A stretch of DNA of 64,000 nt. Origin: Shewanella sp. 10N.286.48.A6 (lineage in GTDB: Bacteria; Pseudomonadota; Gammaproteobacteria; Enterobacterales; Shewanellaceae). Made by a program: the position numbers and the translations under genes. Of the stretch, positions 1 to 10,354 are shown piece by piece. The notes beneath the pieces were generated by a model. It made no database searches. It was not told the origin of the DNA and was given only the letters and a program-made list of their open reading frames with translations. The DNA is taken from assembly GCF_002873135.1 (NCBI RefSeq), contig NZ_MCVI01000010.1, positions 1 to 64,000 of the forward strand. Direction: 5' to 3'. Within the stretch, counting starts at the first letter, position 1. Every line of letters starts with the position of its first letter.

Positions 1-3000
1 AAACGTCATGATATTGCCTCAGCCATTGCCAATAATCAGGTGGTGATTGTTGCTGGTGAAACCGGCTCAGGTAAAACCACTCAGTTACCAAAAATTTGTT
101 TAGAGTTAGGCCTTGGTACCCGTGGCTTAATTGGCCATACCCAGCCAAGACGATTAGCCGCAAGAAGTGTGGCAAATCGCGTCGCTGAAGAGATAAACAG
201 CCCGCTAGGCGAGGTTGTTGGCTTTAAAGTCCGTTTTGCTGATGCCATTAGTCCAGATAGTTACATCAAGCTAATGACCGACGGTATTTTATTAGCGGAA
301 TTGACCTCTGATAAGTTCTTGAATCAATACGATGCCATCATCATTGATGAAGCTCATGAGCGTAGCCTCAATATCGATTTCATTTTAGGCTACTTAAAAC
401 AAGTGCTTAAAAAGCGTCCTGATTTAAAAGTTATTATTACCTCAGCAACCATTGATGTTGAGCGCTTCTCGAAGCATTTCAATCAAGCCCCTGTCATTGA
501 AGTATCTGGACGTACTTTCCCGGTTGAGACTCGCTACAGGCCATTAGTCCGTGATACCGATGCAGACCTAGATGTCAGTGACGGTATTTTTTCTGCTGTT
601 GATGAGTTAATGGCAGAAGGCCCTGGTGATATCTTGATTTTCATGAACGGTGAGCGAGAAATTCGTGATACCACCGAAATGCTGCGTAAGCAAAACTATC
701 GCGATACAGAAGTGCTGCCGCTATATGCGCGTTTATCCTATGGCGAGCAATCAAAAGTCTTTAAAAGTCATGTAGGCCGCAGAATTGTATTGGCAACCAA
801 TGTCGCTGAAACATCATTAACGGTACCTGGGATTCGCTATGTTATTGATCCCGGCACAGCGCGTATTAGCCGCTACAGTTACCGCACTAAGGTGCAGCGT
901 TTACCGATTGAACCAATATCACAAGCCAGTGCTAATCAGCGCCAAGGTCGTTGTGGTCGTGTTGCGGCGGGTATTTGTATTCGTTTATACGATGAAATGG
1001 ATTTTATGCAGCGTCCGGAATTTACCGACCCTGAAATCCTGCGTACTAACTTAGCATCGGTTATTTTGCAGATGTTAGCCATTGGTTTAGGCGATATCGC
1101 TGGATTCCCGTTTATTCAGCCGCCAGAAGAGAAACACATCCGTGATGGTTTCTTATTGCTTGAAGAGCTACAGGCGGTTAAAAAGCAGCGCAAAGATCTG
1201 GTGCTGACAAACTTGGGTCGAAATCTCGCTAAAATCCCGTTAGATCCTCGCTTAGCCCGTATGGTGCTTGAAGCAAAAGATATGAATTGTCTACATGAAG
1301 TGATGGTTATTGCTGCTGGTTTGTCGATTCAAGACCCACGCGAAAGACCCATAGATAAGAAGCAAGCGGCGGACGAGTGTCACAAACGTTATACCGATAA
1401 AGACTCTGACTTTGCCAGTTGGGTTAATTTGTGGAATTACATTAAAGATCAAAAAAACGAGTTATCGGCAAGCCAATTTAGAAAGCAGTGCCGTGAAGAA
1501 TATTTAGCCTATTTACGGGTACGTGAATGGCAAGATTTATACACCCAGCTTAAACAAGCCGTGCATGACTTAAAGTGGCGTTTAAATGATACCCCTGCAA
1601 GTTATGACAACCTGCATAAAGCCTTATTGTCAGGTTTGTTGAGTCATATTGGTTTTAAAGATGCCAATAACGAGTACCTTGGTGCCCGTAACCGTAAGTT
1701 TTTTGTGTTCCCGGGGTCACCACTGGCTAAAAAAGGCCCTAAGTGGATCATGGCAGCAGAGCTAACTGAAACCTCGCGTTTATTTGCTCGCTGCTGCGCC
1801 AAAATTCAGCCTGAATGGTTAGAGCCTCTTGCTGCGCATTTGATTAAGAAAAATCATATCGAGCCGCACTTTGAAGCCAAACCCGCTAGTGTTATCGCTT
1901 TTGAAAACCAAGTGCTTTACGGCTTAACCGTGGTTAATCGCCGCCGAGTGCAATATGGCCCGATAGAACCTGTGGAAGCGCGGGAGATATTTATTCGCAG
2001 CGCATTAGCAGAAGGGCAGTTACAAACCAAAGAACCGTTTTTTGTTAAAAACCAGCAGCTACTTAATGATATTGAATCCCTAGAGCACAAATCACGTCGC
2101 CGCGATATTTTAGTTGATGAACAAGTGCTGGTGGATTTTTACGAACCGATAATTCCGCAAGGGATTTATAACGCGCCACTATTTTTTAAATGGTGGAAAG
2201 AAGCCCGTAAAGCCTCACCTGAGTTACTTGATTTTAACCAAGAGCTGTTAATGCAGCGCAGTGCTGACCATGTTTCAGCATTGGATTTTCCTGAGATTTG
2301 GCATAAAGCCAACTTGGGCTTAAAAGTGAGTTATCACTTTGAGCCCGCGGCGGTTGATGATGGCGTGTCTATTCATATTCCTGTGGCGTTAATTAACCAA
2401 ATTGATACTGCAGACTTTGATTGGTTAGTGCCGGGGTTACGCGAAGAAAAAGTAGTGGCGCTGATTAAATCATTACCTAAAACCCTGCGTCGTAATTTTG
2501 TACCCGCACCTGATTATGGCCGAGCTTGTGTACAAGCGATGGAGCCGTTTGCAATGCCAATGCTTGATTCTATGTGCAAACAGTTATTAAGAATGACAGG
2601 GACCCGTATTAGCGCTGATGATTTTGATTTAAGCCAGTTAAGCGCGCATCTGACAATGAATTTTAAAATTGAAGATGATAAACATCGCTTGGTAGATCAA
2701 GGTAAAGATCTCGATGCCTTGAAAGATAAACTGCAAGGTGTGGTGGCTAAAGCCATTCGCAATGTCGCTGAAGATGGCATTGAAAAGAAAGATATTACTA
2801 CTTGGTCATTTGGCGACTTACCTAAGCAATATCAAAAACGCAGGGGCAACTATGAAGTTAAAGCATATCCAGCGCTAATTGACGAGAAAAGTCAGGTGTC
2901 GATTAAACTGTTTGATGATGAATTTGAGGCAGAGCGACATCATAGAGCAGGTTTAAGACGCTTATTGCTGATTAACATTCCGTCACCGGTTAAGCATTTA

Positions 3001-3642
3001 CAAAAAGCATTGCCTAACAAAGCCAAGCTTGCGATGTATTTTAATCCGTTTGGACAAGTACAGTTGTTAATTGACGATATAATTTCGGCATCAGTGCAGC
3101 AACTACTTGATGAAAAACAATTAGATGTGCGCAATGAACAGCAATTTGAGCAAGCTAAAGATTGGGTTAGACAAGAGCTTAATGGCTATGCTGAACAAAT
3201 CTCACTGCAAGTGGAGCAAGTGCTGACTATCTATCAACGCATCAAAAAACGCTTAAAAGGCAAAATCAGCTTAGATATTGCCTTTGCGATGAGTGACATC
3301 AACAACCAGCTTGATAAGTTAGTGTTTAGAGGTTTTGTTGAGCATTGCGGTTGGAAACGGCTCGCTGATGTCGGCCGTTACCTTAAAGCGATAGAGAATC
3401 GCCTTGAAAAGCTGCCTGTTGACCCAACCCGTGATCGCTTACATATGGTGAGCATTAGTAAACTTCAGGACTTACTTTCAGCGCAATTAGCCAAGGTACC
3501 TAAAACTCAACCAGTGCCAGAAGCACTGCTTGAAGCCCGCTGGATGATAGAAGAATACCGAGTGTCTTGCTTTGCGCAGGTACTTGGTACAGCTTATCCT
3601 ATTTCTGAAAAACGGGTCGTCATGCATATAAAGCAGGCATGA
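1..3642 (+). CDS. hrpA: ATP-dependent RNA helicase HrpA, 5'-truncated by the window edge
   Basis: DEAH-box RNA helicase of the HrpA family, known in E. coli for rescuing stalled ribosomes and for mRNA processing. The frame is open from base 1, so the N-terminus lies outside; E. coli HrpA is about 1300 residues and about 1213 are seen here. Visible motifs in order are Walker A GETGSGKTTQ, DEAH box IIDEAHERS, motif III SATID, motif V TNVAETSLTVPG and motif VI QRQGRCGR. The long C-terminal part with OB-fold and DUF3418-like sequence is typical of HrpA and separates it from the shorter HrpB. A strong intrinsic terminator follows the stop codon, so the gene ends its transcription unit. Identity is very secure; the start cannot be judged. 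Confidence 0.97.
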   Translation, partial: KRHDIASAIANNQVVIVAGETGSGKTTQLPKICLELGLGTRGLIGHTQPRRLAARSVANRVAEEINSPLGEVVGFKVRFADAISPDSYIKLMTDGILLAELTSDKFLNQYDAIIIDEAHERSLNIDFILGYLKQVLKKRPDLKVIITSATIDVERFSKHFNQAPVIEVSGRTFPVETRYRPLVRDTDADLDVSDGIFSAVDELMAEGPGDILIFMNGEREIRDTTEMLRKQNYRDTEVLPLYARLSYGEQSKVFKSHVGRRIVLATNVAETSLTVPGIRYVIDPGTARISRYSYRTKVQRLPIEPISQASANQRQGRCGRVAAGICIRLYDEMDFMQRPEFTDPEILRTNLASVILQMLAIGLGDIAGFPFIQPPEEKHIRDGFLLLEELQAVKKQRKDLVLTNLGRNLAKIPLDPRLARMVLEAKDMNCLHEVMVIAAGLSIQDPRERPIDKKQAADECHKRYTDKDSDFASWVNLWNYIKDQKNELSASQFRKQCREEYLAYLRVREWQDLYTQLKQAVHDLKWRLNDTPASYDNLHKALLSGLLSHIGFKDANNEYLGARNRKFFVFPGSPLAKKGPKWIMAAELTETSRLFARCCAKIQPEWLEPLAAHLIKKNHIEPHFEAKPASVIAFENQVLYGLTVVNRRRVQYGPIEPVEAREIFIRSALAEGQLQTKEPFFVKNQQLLNDIESLEHKSRRRDILVDEQVLVDFYEPIIPQGIYNAPLFFKWWKEARKASPELLDFNQELLMQRSADHVSALDFPEIWHKANLGLKVSYHFEPAAVDDGVSIHIPVALINQIDTADFDWLVPGLREEKVVALIKSLPKTLRRNFVPAPDYGRACVQAMEPFAMPMLDSMCKQLLRMTGTRISADDFDLSQLSAHLTMNFKIEDDKHRLVDQGKDLDALKDKLQGVVAKAIRNVAEDGIEKKDITTWSFGDLPKQYQKRRGNYEVKAYPALIDEKSQVSIKLFDDEFEAERHHRAGLRRLLLINIPSPVKHLQKALPNKAKLAMYFNPFGQVQLLIDDIISASVQQLLDEKQLDVRNEQQFEQAKDWVRQELNGYAEQISLQVEQVLTIYQRIKKRLKGKISLDIAFAMSDINNQLDKLVFRGFVEHCGWKRLADVGRYLKAIENRLEKLPVDPTRDRLHMVSISKLQDLLSAQLAKVPKTQPVPEALLEARWMIEEYRVSCFAQVLGTAYPISEKRVVMHIKQA

Positions 3643-3680
3643 TGGGTGACTAATCCTGTTTGTTAAGTTTAAATACCAAT

Positions 3681-3707
3681 AAAAACGCGTAATTTACGCG
3701 TTTTTTT
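3681..3707 (+). terminator. Rho-independent terminator after hrpA
   Basis: A perfect 10-bp inverted repeat (AAAAACGCGT and its complement) with a 5-base loop is followed by seven T residues, 39 bases after the hrpA stop codon. Confidence 0.9.
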
Positions 3708-4049
3708 ATGGGTAAATCTTGCGCCGCCGCGAGTGACAAGTGTTTAAATGCCCTGACAGTGAAATCTGTTGTTGAAGTTAAAATTCTAACAATTTAATGC
3801 TAATTTGTGATCTTTTATGAAAGACTTTCAGTTTTAGGAGCGTAAAAATCGTATATAAACGAATATCTTGTATATTGAACATACGATTTGGTAAGTTTTT
3901 CGTAATTATTGGTATCATTAAAAGTGTTGGCTTGCTACAATTAGCCTTAAGAAGACCGATGGTTGCGCTTCTCTGTATTGGTAAATGTCACCCCTAATTA
4001 TAGACATGCCATGCACCTTACAAACGACCTAAGATTGATAGGAGTTATT
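3708..4049. other. Intergenic region before the small acidic ORF
   Basis: No protein gene is seen in this AT-rich stretch. It contains the inverted repeat listed at 3846-3889 and probably the promoter and a leader of the small ORF that starts at 4050. No promoter could be assigned with confidence. Confidence 0.5.
3846..3889. promoter_or_regulatory. 9-bp inverted repeat, possible operator
   Basis: AAATCGTAT at 3846-3854 is repeated as its exact complement ATACGATTT at 3881-3889, with 26 bases between. The spacing suits a protein dimer or tetramer on one face of the helix better than an RNA hairpin. It lies about 160 bases before the small acidic ORF. Function is inference only. Confidence 0.35.
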
Positions 4050-4130
4050 ATGGAAGTTCATGAATATGATAATGCTTATTACCAAGTAAAAGACGATGTT
4101 TTAGAGTCGTTACCTACTGAAGAAGAATAA
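4050..4130 (+). CDS. Possible small acidic protein, 26 residues
   Basis: A short ATG-initiated reading frame of 26 codons. An AGGAG ribosome binding site at 4040-4044 lies five bases before the start, and a perfect terminator follows 33 bases after the stop. The predicted peptide starts MEVHEYDNAYY and ends LESLPTEEE. It is strongly acidic, with Tyr in the first half and no Cys, signal peptide or membrane segment. I do not recognise the family. The isolated cistron, with its own leader, ribosome binding site and terminator, argues for a real gene, but a 26-codon frame can arise by chance. It could also be an upstream peptide within a small RNA. Confidence 0.5.
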   Translation: MEVHEYDNAYYQVKDDVLESLPTEEE

Positions 4131-4162
4131 GCGGATCGAACTAATAGTATTAGCTCTTTCAC

Positions 4163-4202
4163 AAGCATAAAAAAAGCAGCCTCAGCTGCTTTTTTTATGC
4201 TT
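4163..4202. terminator. Bidirectional terminator, 18-bp perfect stem
   Basis: Arms 4163-4180 and 4185-4202 are exact complements around a CTCA loop. Each arm carries a run of A or T, so the hairpin ends with a U tract on either strand. It serves the small ORF on the plus strand and the lipoprotein gene on the minus strand. Confidence 0.92.
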
Positions 4203-4249
4203 AAAATTGGCGAGTCGAGCTAGCTTAACTCACGTTGGCTAAAGACCGC

Positions 4250-4699
4250 TTACAGGTCAATGCGGCCCTTTTCAGTTATTACGCCAGTGATGGTCCAACG
4301 GTTACCGTTTTTAATGAGTTTAATGGTACGGTCATCAACCCAAGGGTTGCCGCCTTTTAAGCCTTCCATTTTAACTTTTACATCAACTTCATCGGTAAAT
4401 TTGCGGAAAAAGTCGATATTGATATCGTCAACACTCATATTAACCTCTGTCATGGACAGCCCCAACACATGGCGCTGTACTGCTGAGGCAATATGGTAAT
4501 GGGAGATGATATCTTTTAATTCTTGATTGACATAAATCATGGCTTGATTGATATCTCTATCAACATAAATAGCATTAAAGAATCCCAATGATACTTCTTC
4601 AGGGGAGAGTGGTTTTTCTAATCGGCCTTGAGGGTTTTGTTCAGAAGGACTGCAGGCACTTAAAAGTAATAAACAGATAATAACAACGATTTTATGCAT
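4250..4699 (-). CDS. Small lipoprotein of unknown function
   Basis: A 149-residue protein with a short basic N-terminus, a hydrophobic stretch and a lipobox LLSAC with Cys at residue 16. It is therefore probably lipidated and exported. The mature part contains a DUF4878-like or NTF2-like pattern: an early helical part (SLGFFNAIYVDRD), a middle helix and a C-terminal strand pair around GNRWTITGV. The fold is suggested by pattern only. It stands alone, convergent with the small acidic ORF across a shared terminator. No function can be given beyond envelope lipoprotein. Confidence 0.75.
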   Translation of the reverse strand: MHKIVVIICLLLLSACSPSEQNPQGRLEKPLSPEEVSLGFFNAIYVDRDINQAMIYVNQELKDIISHYHIASAVQRHVLGLSMTEVNMSVDDINIDFFRKFTDEVDVKVKMEGLKGGNPWVDDRTIKLIKNGNRWTITGVITEKGRIDL

Positions 4700-5424
4700 G
4701 ATGAGTTGATAAGGTAAAATAAGATGATTGAGTATCGCTATTTAAAGGCTCAGACACAAGAATAACGCAAATATTCCAGAAAATATTAAATAGATCTTGA
4801 CTGAAAAACTCAGCCGTGGCATATCTTAGTAACTCAATACTTCGACTGCTATGTATAACTTCATGTTATCCACAAAATCTGTGGACAACTATGTTGAAGA
4901 CTATATTCTGCCTGCGTAACGTCATGAAAATTAACAGTTATCAATGCTGGTTAAAAAATAACATCATAATTTCCCCCTCGAATCTTTTTACTTTTCACTT
5001 GCTTTTTTATCATTTTATCCTTGCATTTGGGTAATAAATCCTTTTAGGTCGTTGAAAATTCAACCCTTGTTTAATGCTGAAACCCTATGCAGATTCATGT
5101 CATAAATGCAGTGTGAATAGCGGCGTTCTTGCTGGGGATATTTAGTGGCTTACAGACCACAACAGATTTTTATTACTCGATGACGTATGACGTGCATGGA
5201 TGAGCAATTTACTGATAATGGCATAGGTTTTTTACCATAGAAGGTTACTGAGGTATTTTTAAGGTGGTAGCGGTTAATGGCAGGGTATTTTAAGTAGGGG
5301 AAGTGAGAGTAGCAAGTTGTAAAGTCGCCTGCTTGTTAGCTTAAATTTTGGTTTTACAGCCTAATAACAGGGCTGTCATTGTTCAGCTTTTGTAATTACG
5401 GCTTAGTTTTAAATGAATTTGGCC
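4700..5424. other. Long AT-rich intergenic region
   Basis: About 725 bases without a convincing protein gene. A 72-codon frame at 4816-5034 has no good ribosome binding site and an unnatural composition and was not accepted. The one notable element is the inverted DnaA-box pair at 4866-4888. A small RNA could be hidden here, but none can be recognised from sequence alone. Confidence 0.5.
4866..4888. promoter_or_regulatory. Inverted pair of DnaA-box-like sequences
   Basis: TTATCCACA (4866-4874) matches the strict DnaA-box consensus. TGTGGACAA (4880-4888) reads as TTGTCCACA on the other strand, a one-base variant. With flanking bases the arms form a 10-bp inverted repeat with one mismatch and a 5-base spacer. 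This could be a DnaA-binding site, or chance in AT-rich DNA. Confidence 0.4.
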
Positions 5425-5461
5425 CCAAAAAAAAGCACTAGCGTTAGACGTTAGTGCTTTT
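5425..5461 (-). terminator. Terminator after pta
   Basis: AAAAGCACTA and its complement TAGTGCTTTT flank a short inner stem and a 5-base loop. Read on the minus strand the hairpin is followed by a T run. It lies 45 bases after the pta stop codon. Confidence 0.88.
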
Positions 5462-5505
5462 CGGCTTAAAACTTAGCGCAGCTTACATCGCGCTACTTAA
5501 AGTCA

Positions 5506-7653
5506 TTAAGCTTGTTCGTTTTGTTTAGCTTGAATCGCAGTCAATGCGATGGTGTAAACAATATCATCGACCAATGCGCCGCGTGATAAATCGTTTACTG
5601 GTTTGCGCATACCTTGCAGCATTGGACCAATACTGATCAGATCAGCACTACGCTGTACCGCTTTGTAAGTCGTATTACCAGTATTTAAGTCTGGGAATAC
5701 GAATACCGTCGCTTTACCAGCTACAGGGCTGTTAGGCGCTTTAGAACGGGCCACATTTTCCATCACTGCCGCATCATATTGTAATGGACCGTCAATGACT
5801 AAGTCAGGGCGTTTTTCTTTCGCGATACGGGTTGCTTCACGTACTTTATCAACATCAGAACCGGTACCTGAAGTACCCGTTGAGTAGCTGATCATCGCAA
5901 CGCGCGGCTCAATACCAAATGCAGCAGCAGATTCAGCTGATTGAATAGCAATATCTGCTAATTGATCAGGGTTTGGATCTGGGTTAATCGCACAGTCACC
6001 ATAAACAAGTACTTGATCAGGCATCAACATAAAGAAGATAGATGACACTAAGCTTGAGCCTGGCGCTGTTTTAATTAACTGCAGCGGTGGGCGAATGGTA
6101 TTGGCAGTGGTATTTACTGCGCCTGAAACGATACCGTCAACTTCATCTTGCGCCAGCATCATGGTGCCTAACACCATGTTATCTTCTAACTGCTCTTTAG
6201 CGACAACTTCAGTAAGGCCTTTGTGACGACGTAAATCAAGCATACCTTCTACATAGCGCTCACGTGCTTGCAGTGGATCGATGATTTGTACGCCTTCACC
6301 TAAAACCACATCTTGTGATGCAGCAATACGTTGAATTTCTTCTGCATTACCTAAAAGTACACAACGGGCAATGCCACGTTCAGCACAAATAGCGGCAGCT
6401 TTAATGGTTCTTGGCTCTTCACCTTCAGGCAGGACAATGGTCTTTTTCGCAGCGCGAGCAAGTTCAGTTAACTTGTATCTAAATGCTGGTGGCGATAAAC
6501 GATGTTCTCTTGGCGAGTTTTCAGTAACGCTTTCAATCCAGCTTTGATCAATATGACTGGCAACATATTCTTGAACGTAGTCAATACGTACAGCGTCATC
6601 AACTGGTACTTCATGGTCAAAACGTTGAATATTAAGCGATGTCTGCCATGTGTTACTGTCTACAAGGAATACCGGTAAACCGGTATCAAAGGCACGTTCA
6701 CACAATGCCATGACTTCTGGTTCAGGCTCGTAACCACCAGTCAGTAATAACGCACCAATTTTCACGCCGTTCATGGCGGCAAGACAGGCTGCGACAATCA
6801 CGTCAGAGCGATCCCCTGAGGTGACCAATAATGAGTCGGTGCGCATATGAGTAACCATGTTTGGAATACTACGGGCACAGAAGGTCACTTTACGTAAACG
6901 ACGGGTGTTCATTTCACCGGCATTGATGATTTTGGCATGTAAATGCTTGGCTAAATCAGATGCACGTGGAGACACTAAGTCCAGGTTATATGGCACGCTG
7001 CCTAAAATGCGTAATGGGCTTTTACCTGGCAGTTGGAACATCGCTGATGAATCAGCTTTGTTAATGTCGGTGTGATCAAATATCTCTGATAAGTCAGGAC
7101 GTGTTGCGCCTTCTTCATCAACAGGTGCACCAATTTTATTGATGATAGAACCAATAAGACGTTTGTTTTTAACGCCGCCCCAAGAGTTATAAGCGATTTC
7201 TAAGCGGTTCATTAGACCGTTAGGTGAATCGTTACCCGGAGTCGCGATGAAAATGATATCCGCATCTAATGCTTTAGCAATTTCAAAGTTAATGTCATCT
7301 GAGAAAGGGTGGTTACGCGTTGGCACTAAACCTTCAATAACGATGGTCTCAGTGTTTGATGCACATTCACTCGCGCGAGCAATGATTTGCTCCATGAGTA
7401 CATCAATTTGCTCTGCACGGATCAGGTTCTCAGCATGTTCCATTGAAAATGGCTCAAGCGGGTTAACCGTTGGAGAGTGACTTAAAATGGTGGTTGAACG
7501 TTCAGGGCCGGTATCGCCGTTACGGATTTGCGCGATAGGCTTGAAAAATTGAACTTTAACACCTTTGCGCTCTAAGGCACGTACCATCCCAAGGCTTAAT
7601 GAGGTTAAACCTACACCTGTGCCGATTGGAATTAACATGATATTACGAGACAT
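5506..7653 (-). CDS. pta: Phosphate acetyltransferase
   Basis: Converts acetyl-CoA and phosphate to acetyl phosphate and CoA in the cytoplasm; with AckA it makes ATP and acetate. At 715 residues it matches the long enterobacterial type (E. coli 714). It has an N-terminal P-loop-like domain ([10 protein letters not shown] near residue 7), a middle DRTGG-type domain around residues 220-340, and the catalytic PTA_PTB domain over the last 330 residues, with [15 protein letters not shown] and [12 protein letters not shown]. The ribosome binding site AGAGG precedes ATG. It is downstream of ackA in the same direction, with 71 bases and a hairpin between them, and is followed by a strong terminator. 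Confidence 0.98.
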   Translation of the reverse strand: MSRNIMLIPIGTGVGLTSLSLGMVRALERKGVKVQFFKPIAQIRNGDTGPERSTTILSHSPTVNPLEPFSMEHAENLIRAEQIDVLMEQIIARASECASNTETIVIEGLVPTRNHPFSDDINFEIAKALDADIIFIATPGNDSPNGLMNRLEIAYNSWGGVKNKRLIGSIINKIGAPVDEEGATRPDLSEIFDHTDINKADSSAMFQLPGKSPLRILGSVPYNLDLVSPRASDLAKHLHAKIINAGEMNTRRLRKVTFCARSIPNMVTHMRTDSLLVTSGDRSDVIVAACLAAMNGVKIGALLLTGGYEPEPEVMALCERAFDTGLPVFLVDSNTWQTSLNIQRFDHEVPVDDAVRIDYVQEYVASHIDQSWIESVTENSPREHRLSPPAFRYKLTELARAAKKTIVLPEGEEPRTIKAAAICAERGIARCVLLGNAEEIQRIAASQDVVLGEGVQIIDPLQARERYVEGMLDLRRHKGLTEVVAKEQLEDNMVLGTMMLAQDEVDGIVSGAVNTTANTIRPPLQLIKTAPGSSLVSSIFFMLMPDQVLVYGDCAINPDPNPDQLADIAIQSAESAAAFGIEPRVAMISYSTGTSGTGSDVDKVREATRIAKEKRPDLVIDGPLQYDAAVMENVARSKAPNSPVAGKATVFVFPDLNTGNTTYKAVQRSADLISIGPMLQGMRKPVNDLSRGALVDDIVYTIALTAIQAKQNEQA

Positions 7654-7677
7654 AAAAACCTCTAATATAAATTGAAC

Positions 7678-7701
7678 AAAGCCTGTTTAATAACAGGCTT
7701 T
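7678..7701 (-). terminator. Hairpin between ackA and pta
   Basis: AAAGCCTGTT and AACAGGCTTT form a perfect 10-bp stem with a TAAT loop in the 71-base gap. The following U tract on the minus strand is weak, so it is probably a partial terminator or an mRNA processing/stability element that sets the ackA:pta ratio. That role is inference. Confidence 0.6.
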
Positions 7702-7724
7702 AAAAAGAATTAAGCAATTAACGA

Positions 7725-8924
7725 TTAAGCAGTGATCAGCTTGATAGCATCTTCTGCGATAACCCATTCTTCGTTAGTTGGGATAACCATCGCAACTGTG
7801 CTGCCTTCTTCAGTGATAATCCCTTCATTACCGAAACGCGCTGCAGTGTTCTTTTCTGCATTCACTTGGAAGTTGAAAATTTGCAGCATGTTAAGTACTT
7901 TTTCACGGATGAGATCTGAGTTTTCACCGATACCACCAGTGAAGATAACAGCATCTAAACGACCTAATGGCACAGTGTAAGAAGCAATGTACTTAGCTAA
8001 ACGGTAGCAGAAAATTTCTAATGCTAAGGTTGCGCCTTTATGGCCATCTTTATAACCGTCTTCAATACCGCGGCAGTCGTTAGTCAGCTCTGAAATACCT
8101 AATAAACCACTTTGCTTATTGATTAAGTTATGAACTTCATCAAGGGTGTAACCTAATTGGTTCACTAAATGGAACACGATTGAAGGATCCATATCGCCAC
8201 AACGTGTACCCATTACTAGGCCTTCAAGTGGTGTTAGACCCATTGAAGTATCAACGCTCTTTCCGCCTTTAATGGCAGTAACAGATGCACCGTTACCAAG
8301 ATGGGCAACGACAACATTAGTATCAGCAACGTCTTTGTTTAATACTTTAGCGGCTTCGCGGCTAACAAATAAGTGGCTAGTACCGTGCATGCCATAACGA
8401 CGAATACCATGTTCACGGTATAGTTTGTAAGGAAGTGCATAAACATAAGCACGCTCAGGCATGGTTTGGTGGAAAGCTGTATCAAATACCGCAACTTGAG
8501 GAAGTTTTGGGAATGATGCAATAGCAGCGCGAATACCAATTAAATGTGCAGGGTTATGAAGTGGTGCCAGTGATGCACAGTCTTCGATACCTTTGATCAC
8601 ATCTTCAGTGATAAGCACTGAACGAGAGTATTTCTCTCCACCATGAACAATACGATGACCAATAGCTTGGATTTGAGCAGCAAGTTCTGGCTGACCAGCA
8701 AGAATATCTTTAACAATAAATTCAACCGCTTCACGGTGAGCAGTAAATGCACCTAAACTAGCTTCATTTTTCGCGCCGTTTACTTTCCATTTAATACGTG
8801 AATCTTCTAAACCGAAACATTCCGCAAGACCAGAGATATAATCATCACCTGAAACGGCATCAATAACGGCAAATTTTAAAGAAGAGCTACCACAGTTGAG
8901 AACCAATACGAGTTTTTCTGACAT
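7725..8924 (-). CDS. ackA: Acetate kinase
   Basis: Transfers phosphate between acetyl phosphate and ADP, giving acetate and ATP, as the second step of the Pta-AckA pathway. The start at 8924 gives [18 protein letters not shown] and 399 residues (E. coli 400), with AAGG shortly before the ATG. A longer frame upstream starts in sequence that does not resemble the family. Family signatures are NCGSSSLKF near residue 10, HRIVHGGE near 90, DTAFHQTMP near 150, the GNGASVTA nucleotide loop and FTGGIGENS near 330. It is the first gene of the ackA-pta unit and divergent from yfbV, as in E. coli. Confidence 0.98.
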   Translation of the reverse strand: MSEKLVLVLNCGSSSLKFAVIDAVSGDDYISGLAECFGLEDSRIKWKVNGAKNEASLGAFTAHREAVEFIVKDILAGQPELAAQIQAIGHRIVHGGEKYSRSVLITEDVIKGIEDCASLAPLHNPAHLIGIRAAIASFPKLPQVAVFDTAFHQTMPERAYVYALPYKLYREHGIRRYGMHGTSHLFVSREAAKVLNKDVADTNVVVAHLGNGASVTAIKGGKSVDTSMGLTPLEGLVMGTRCGDMDPSIVFHLVNQLGYTLDEVHNLINKQSGLLGISELTNDCRGIEDGYKDGHKGATLALEIFCYRLAKYIASYTVPLGRLDAVIFTGGIGENSDLIREKVLNMLQIFNFQVNAEKNTAARFGNEGIITEEGSTVAMVIPTNEEWVIAEDAIKLITA

Positions 8925-9101
8925 GTTGAGACCTTTACATTCTAATCGAACAAAATTTAAATTGATGTGAAACCTTGTTATTTCAACAATCAATCATAGT
9001 TAATGATTTACAAATTAGCCGATAAATTTAGCTGAAATTTGGGGCTAAATAGGGCTGTGTGCTATTGTGCATGTATCTATTAATTGATTTAGGGCATACC
9101 G

Positions 9102-9545
9102 TTGAACGTAAAAGTATTCAAAATCATCGGCGATGGTCGACGTTATATGAAAACGTGGCCAATGATCCGACAACTTGGGTTTTATTTCCCTGAATACCGC
9201 GTTGTAAGGGCAACCCATTTAGGCATCATGTTCATGCCTTTTTTTGCTATTTTGGCTGCAATGAGCCAAGTGTATGTCAATGGATGGGCGTTTTTGCCCC
9301 AAGCCATTGCCATTTTATTATTTTTTATCAGCTTACCTGTTCAAGGCTTGCTGTGGTTGGGCTGGCGTGCAAGACACCCGTTGCCACTGACCTTATTTGA
9401 TTGGGCTAACCAACTCAGTGCAAAGCTAACCGCAATGGGGATTAGCAATAAACCGTTGGGCCCTAAAGCGTGTTACTTAGATATGGCAGTGATTTTAAAA
9501 GTGGCCTTTGACCGTTTAGATCGCAGTTACTGGGAAGAGCTATAG
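9102..9545 (+). CDS. yfbV: UPF0208 membrane protein YfbV
   Basis: A homologue of E. coli YfbV, an inner-membrane protein reported to insulate the Ter macrodomain from neighbouring chromosome regions. It has 147 residues, two hydrophobic segments (about residues 44-62 and 66-86) and the conserved SLPVQGLLWLGWRA and PLPLTLFDWANQL blocks. The start is TTG at 9102; the first ATG falls at residue 16, inside the conserved YMKTWP region, so TTG is preferred. Divergence from ackA across 177 bases is the same arrangement as in E. coli. Confidence 0.9.
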   Translation: MNVKVFKIIGDGRRYMKTWPMIRQLGFYFPEYRVVRATHLGIMFMPFFAILAAMSQVYVNGWAFLPQAIAILLFFISLPVQGLLWLGWRARHPLPLTLFDWANQLSAKLTAMGISNKPLGPKACYLDMAVILKVAFDRLDRSYWEEL

Positions 9546-9600
9546 CCTTCAAGGGTTACACACTTTAAAAATGACTGAGTCAATCATAAGTTAGCGAAAC

Positions 9601-10332
9601 TTAATAATTGGCACTTATTCCACGCTCGACGAATACCGCTTTAATGGCTTCCATCGTTTCTTTACTTGGCGGCTCTACACCTTCTAACGGATAGGTTTCA
9701 CCGAAAGCTTCCCACTTATGGGTGCCAAGCTGGTGGTAGGGCAGTAATTCAACTTTCTCAACGTTTGTCATCGGCTTGATAAAATCTGCCAAGGCAATGG
9801 CTGAGTCGATATCTTCAGTAAAACCGTTAACCACAACATATCTAACCCAAGTTTTTTGCTGACGTTTAGCAAGGTGCTGTGCAAATTGCAGTGTGCGTTG
9901 GTTGCTCACTTTGGTTAAATCAATGTGTTTGGCATCATTCATTTGCTTGATATCAAGCAATACTAAGTCGGTGTTATCGAGTAGTTCATCGATAATCGGT
10001 GTGTATTTTCGAACGAAACCATTGGTATCGAGACAGGTATGCAAATCGTTTTGTTTACAGGCTTTAAAGAGCTCGTTTACGAAATCAGCTTGAAGAATCG
10101 CTTCTCCACCAGTTGCTGTAACGCCACCTGATTTTAAGAAAGGTTTGTAGCTGATGATTTGGCTCATGAGTTCATCAACACTGACCTCTTTACCACCATC
10201 TAAATCCCAAGTGTCACGGTTATGGCAGTATTGGCATTTCATTAAGCAGCCTTGCATAAAGGCAACGAAACGAATGCCTGGGCCATCTACTGTGCCAAAA
10301 GACTCGATTGAGTGAATGCGACCTGTGGTCAT
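9601..10332 (-). CDS. pflA: Pyruvate formate-lyase-activating enzyme
   Basis: A radical-SAM enzyme that installs the glycyl radical on PflB under anoxic conditions. The start at 10332 ([19 protein letters not shown]) has GGAG six bases before it and matches the E. coli N-terminus; a frame five codons longer is not supported. The protein has 243 residues with the [4Fe-4S] motif CLMKCQYC near residue 29, GGEAILQ near residue 77 and the conserved [11 protein letters not shown] near the C-terminus. It lies downstream of pflB in the same direction, but an apparent terminator stands in the gap (10355-10406), so its expression may depend on read-through or its own promoter. Confidence 0.97.
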   Translation of the reverse strand: MTTGRIHSIESFGTVDGPGIRFVAFMQGCLMKCQYCHNRDTWDLDGGKEVSVDELMSQIISYKPFLKSGGVTATGGEAILQADFVNELFKACKQNDLHTCLDTNGFVRKYTPIIDELLDNTDLVLLDIKQMNDAKHIDLTKVSNQRTLQFAQHLAKRQQKTWVRYVVVNGFTEDIDSAIALADFIKPMTNVEKVELLPYHQLGTHKWEAFGETYPLEGVEPPSKETMEAIKAVFVERGISANY

Positions 10333-10354
10333 GAGAACTCCGAACAAACAAATG

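Noticed and set aside
4816..5034. A 72-codon plus-strand frame in the gap before pta
   Set aside because: No ribosome binding site, unnatural composition rich in Cys, Leu and Ile, and it spans the DnaA-box dyad.
8925..8993. Longer start for ackA
   Set aside because: The 23 extra residues do not resemble acetate kinases, and AAGG lies properly before the ATG at 8924.
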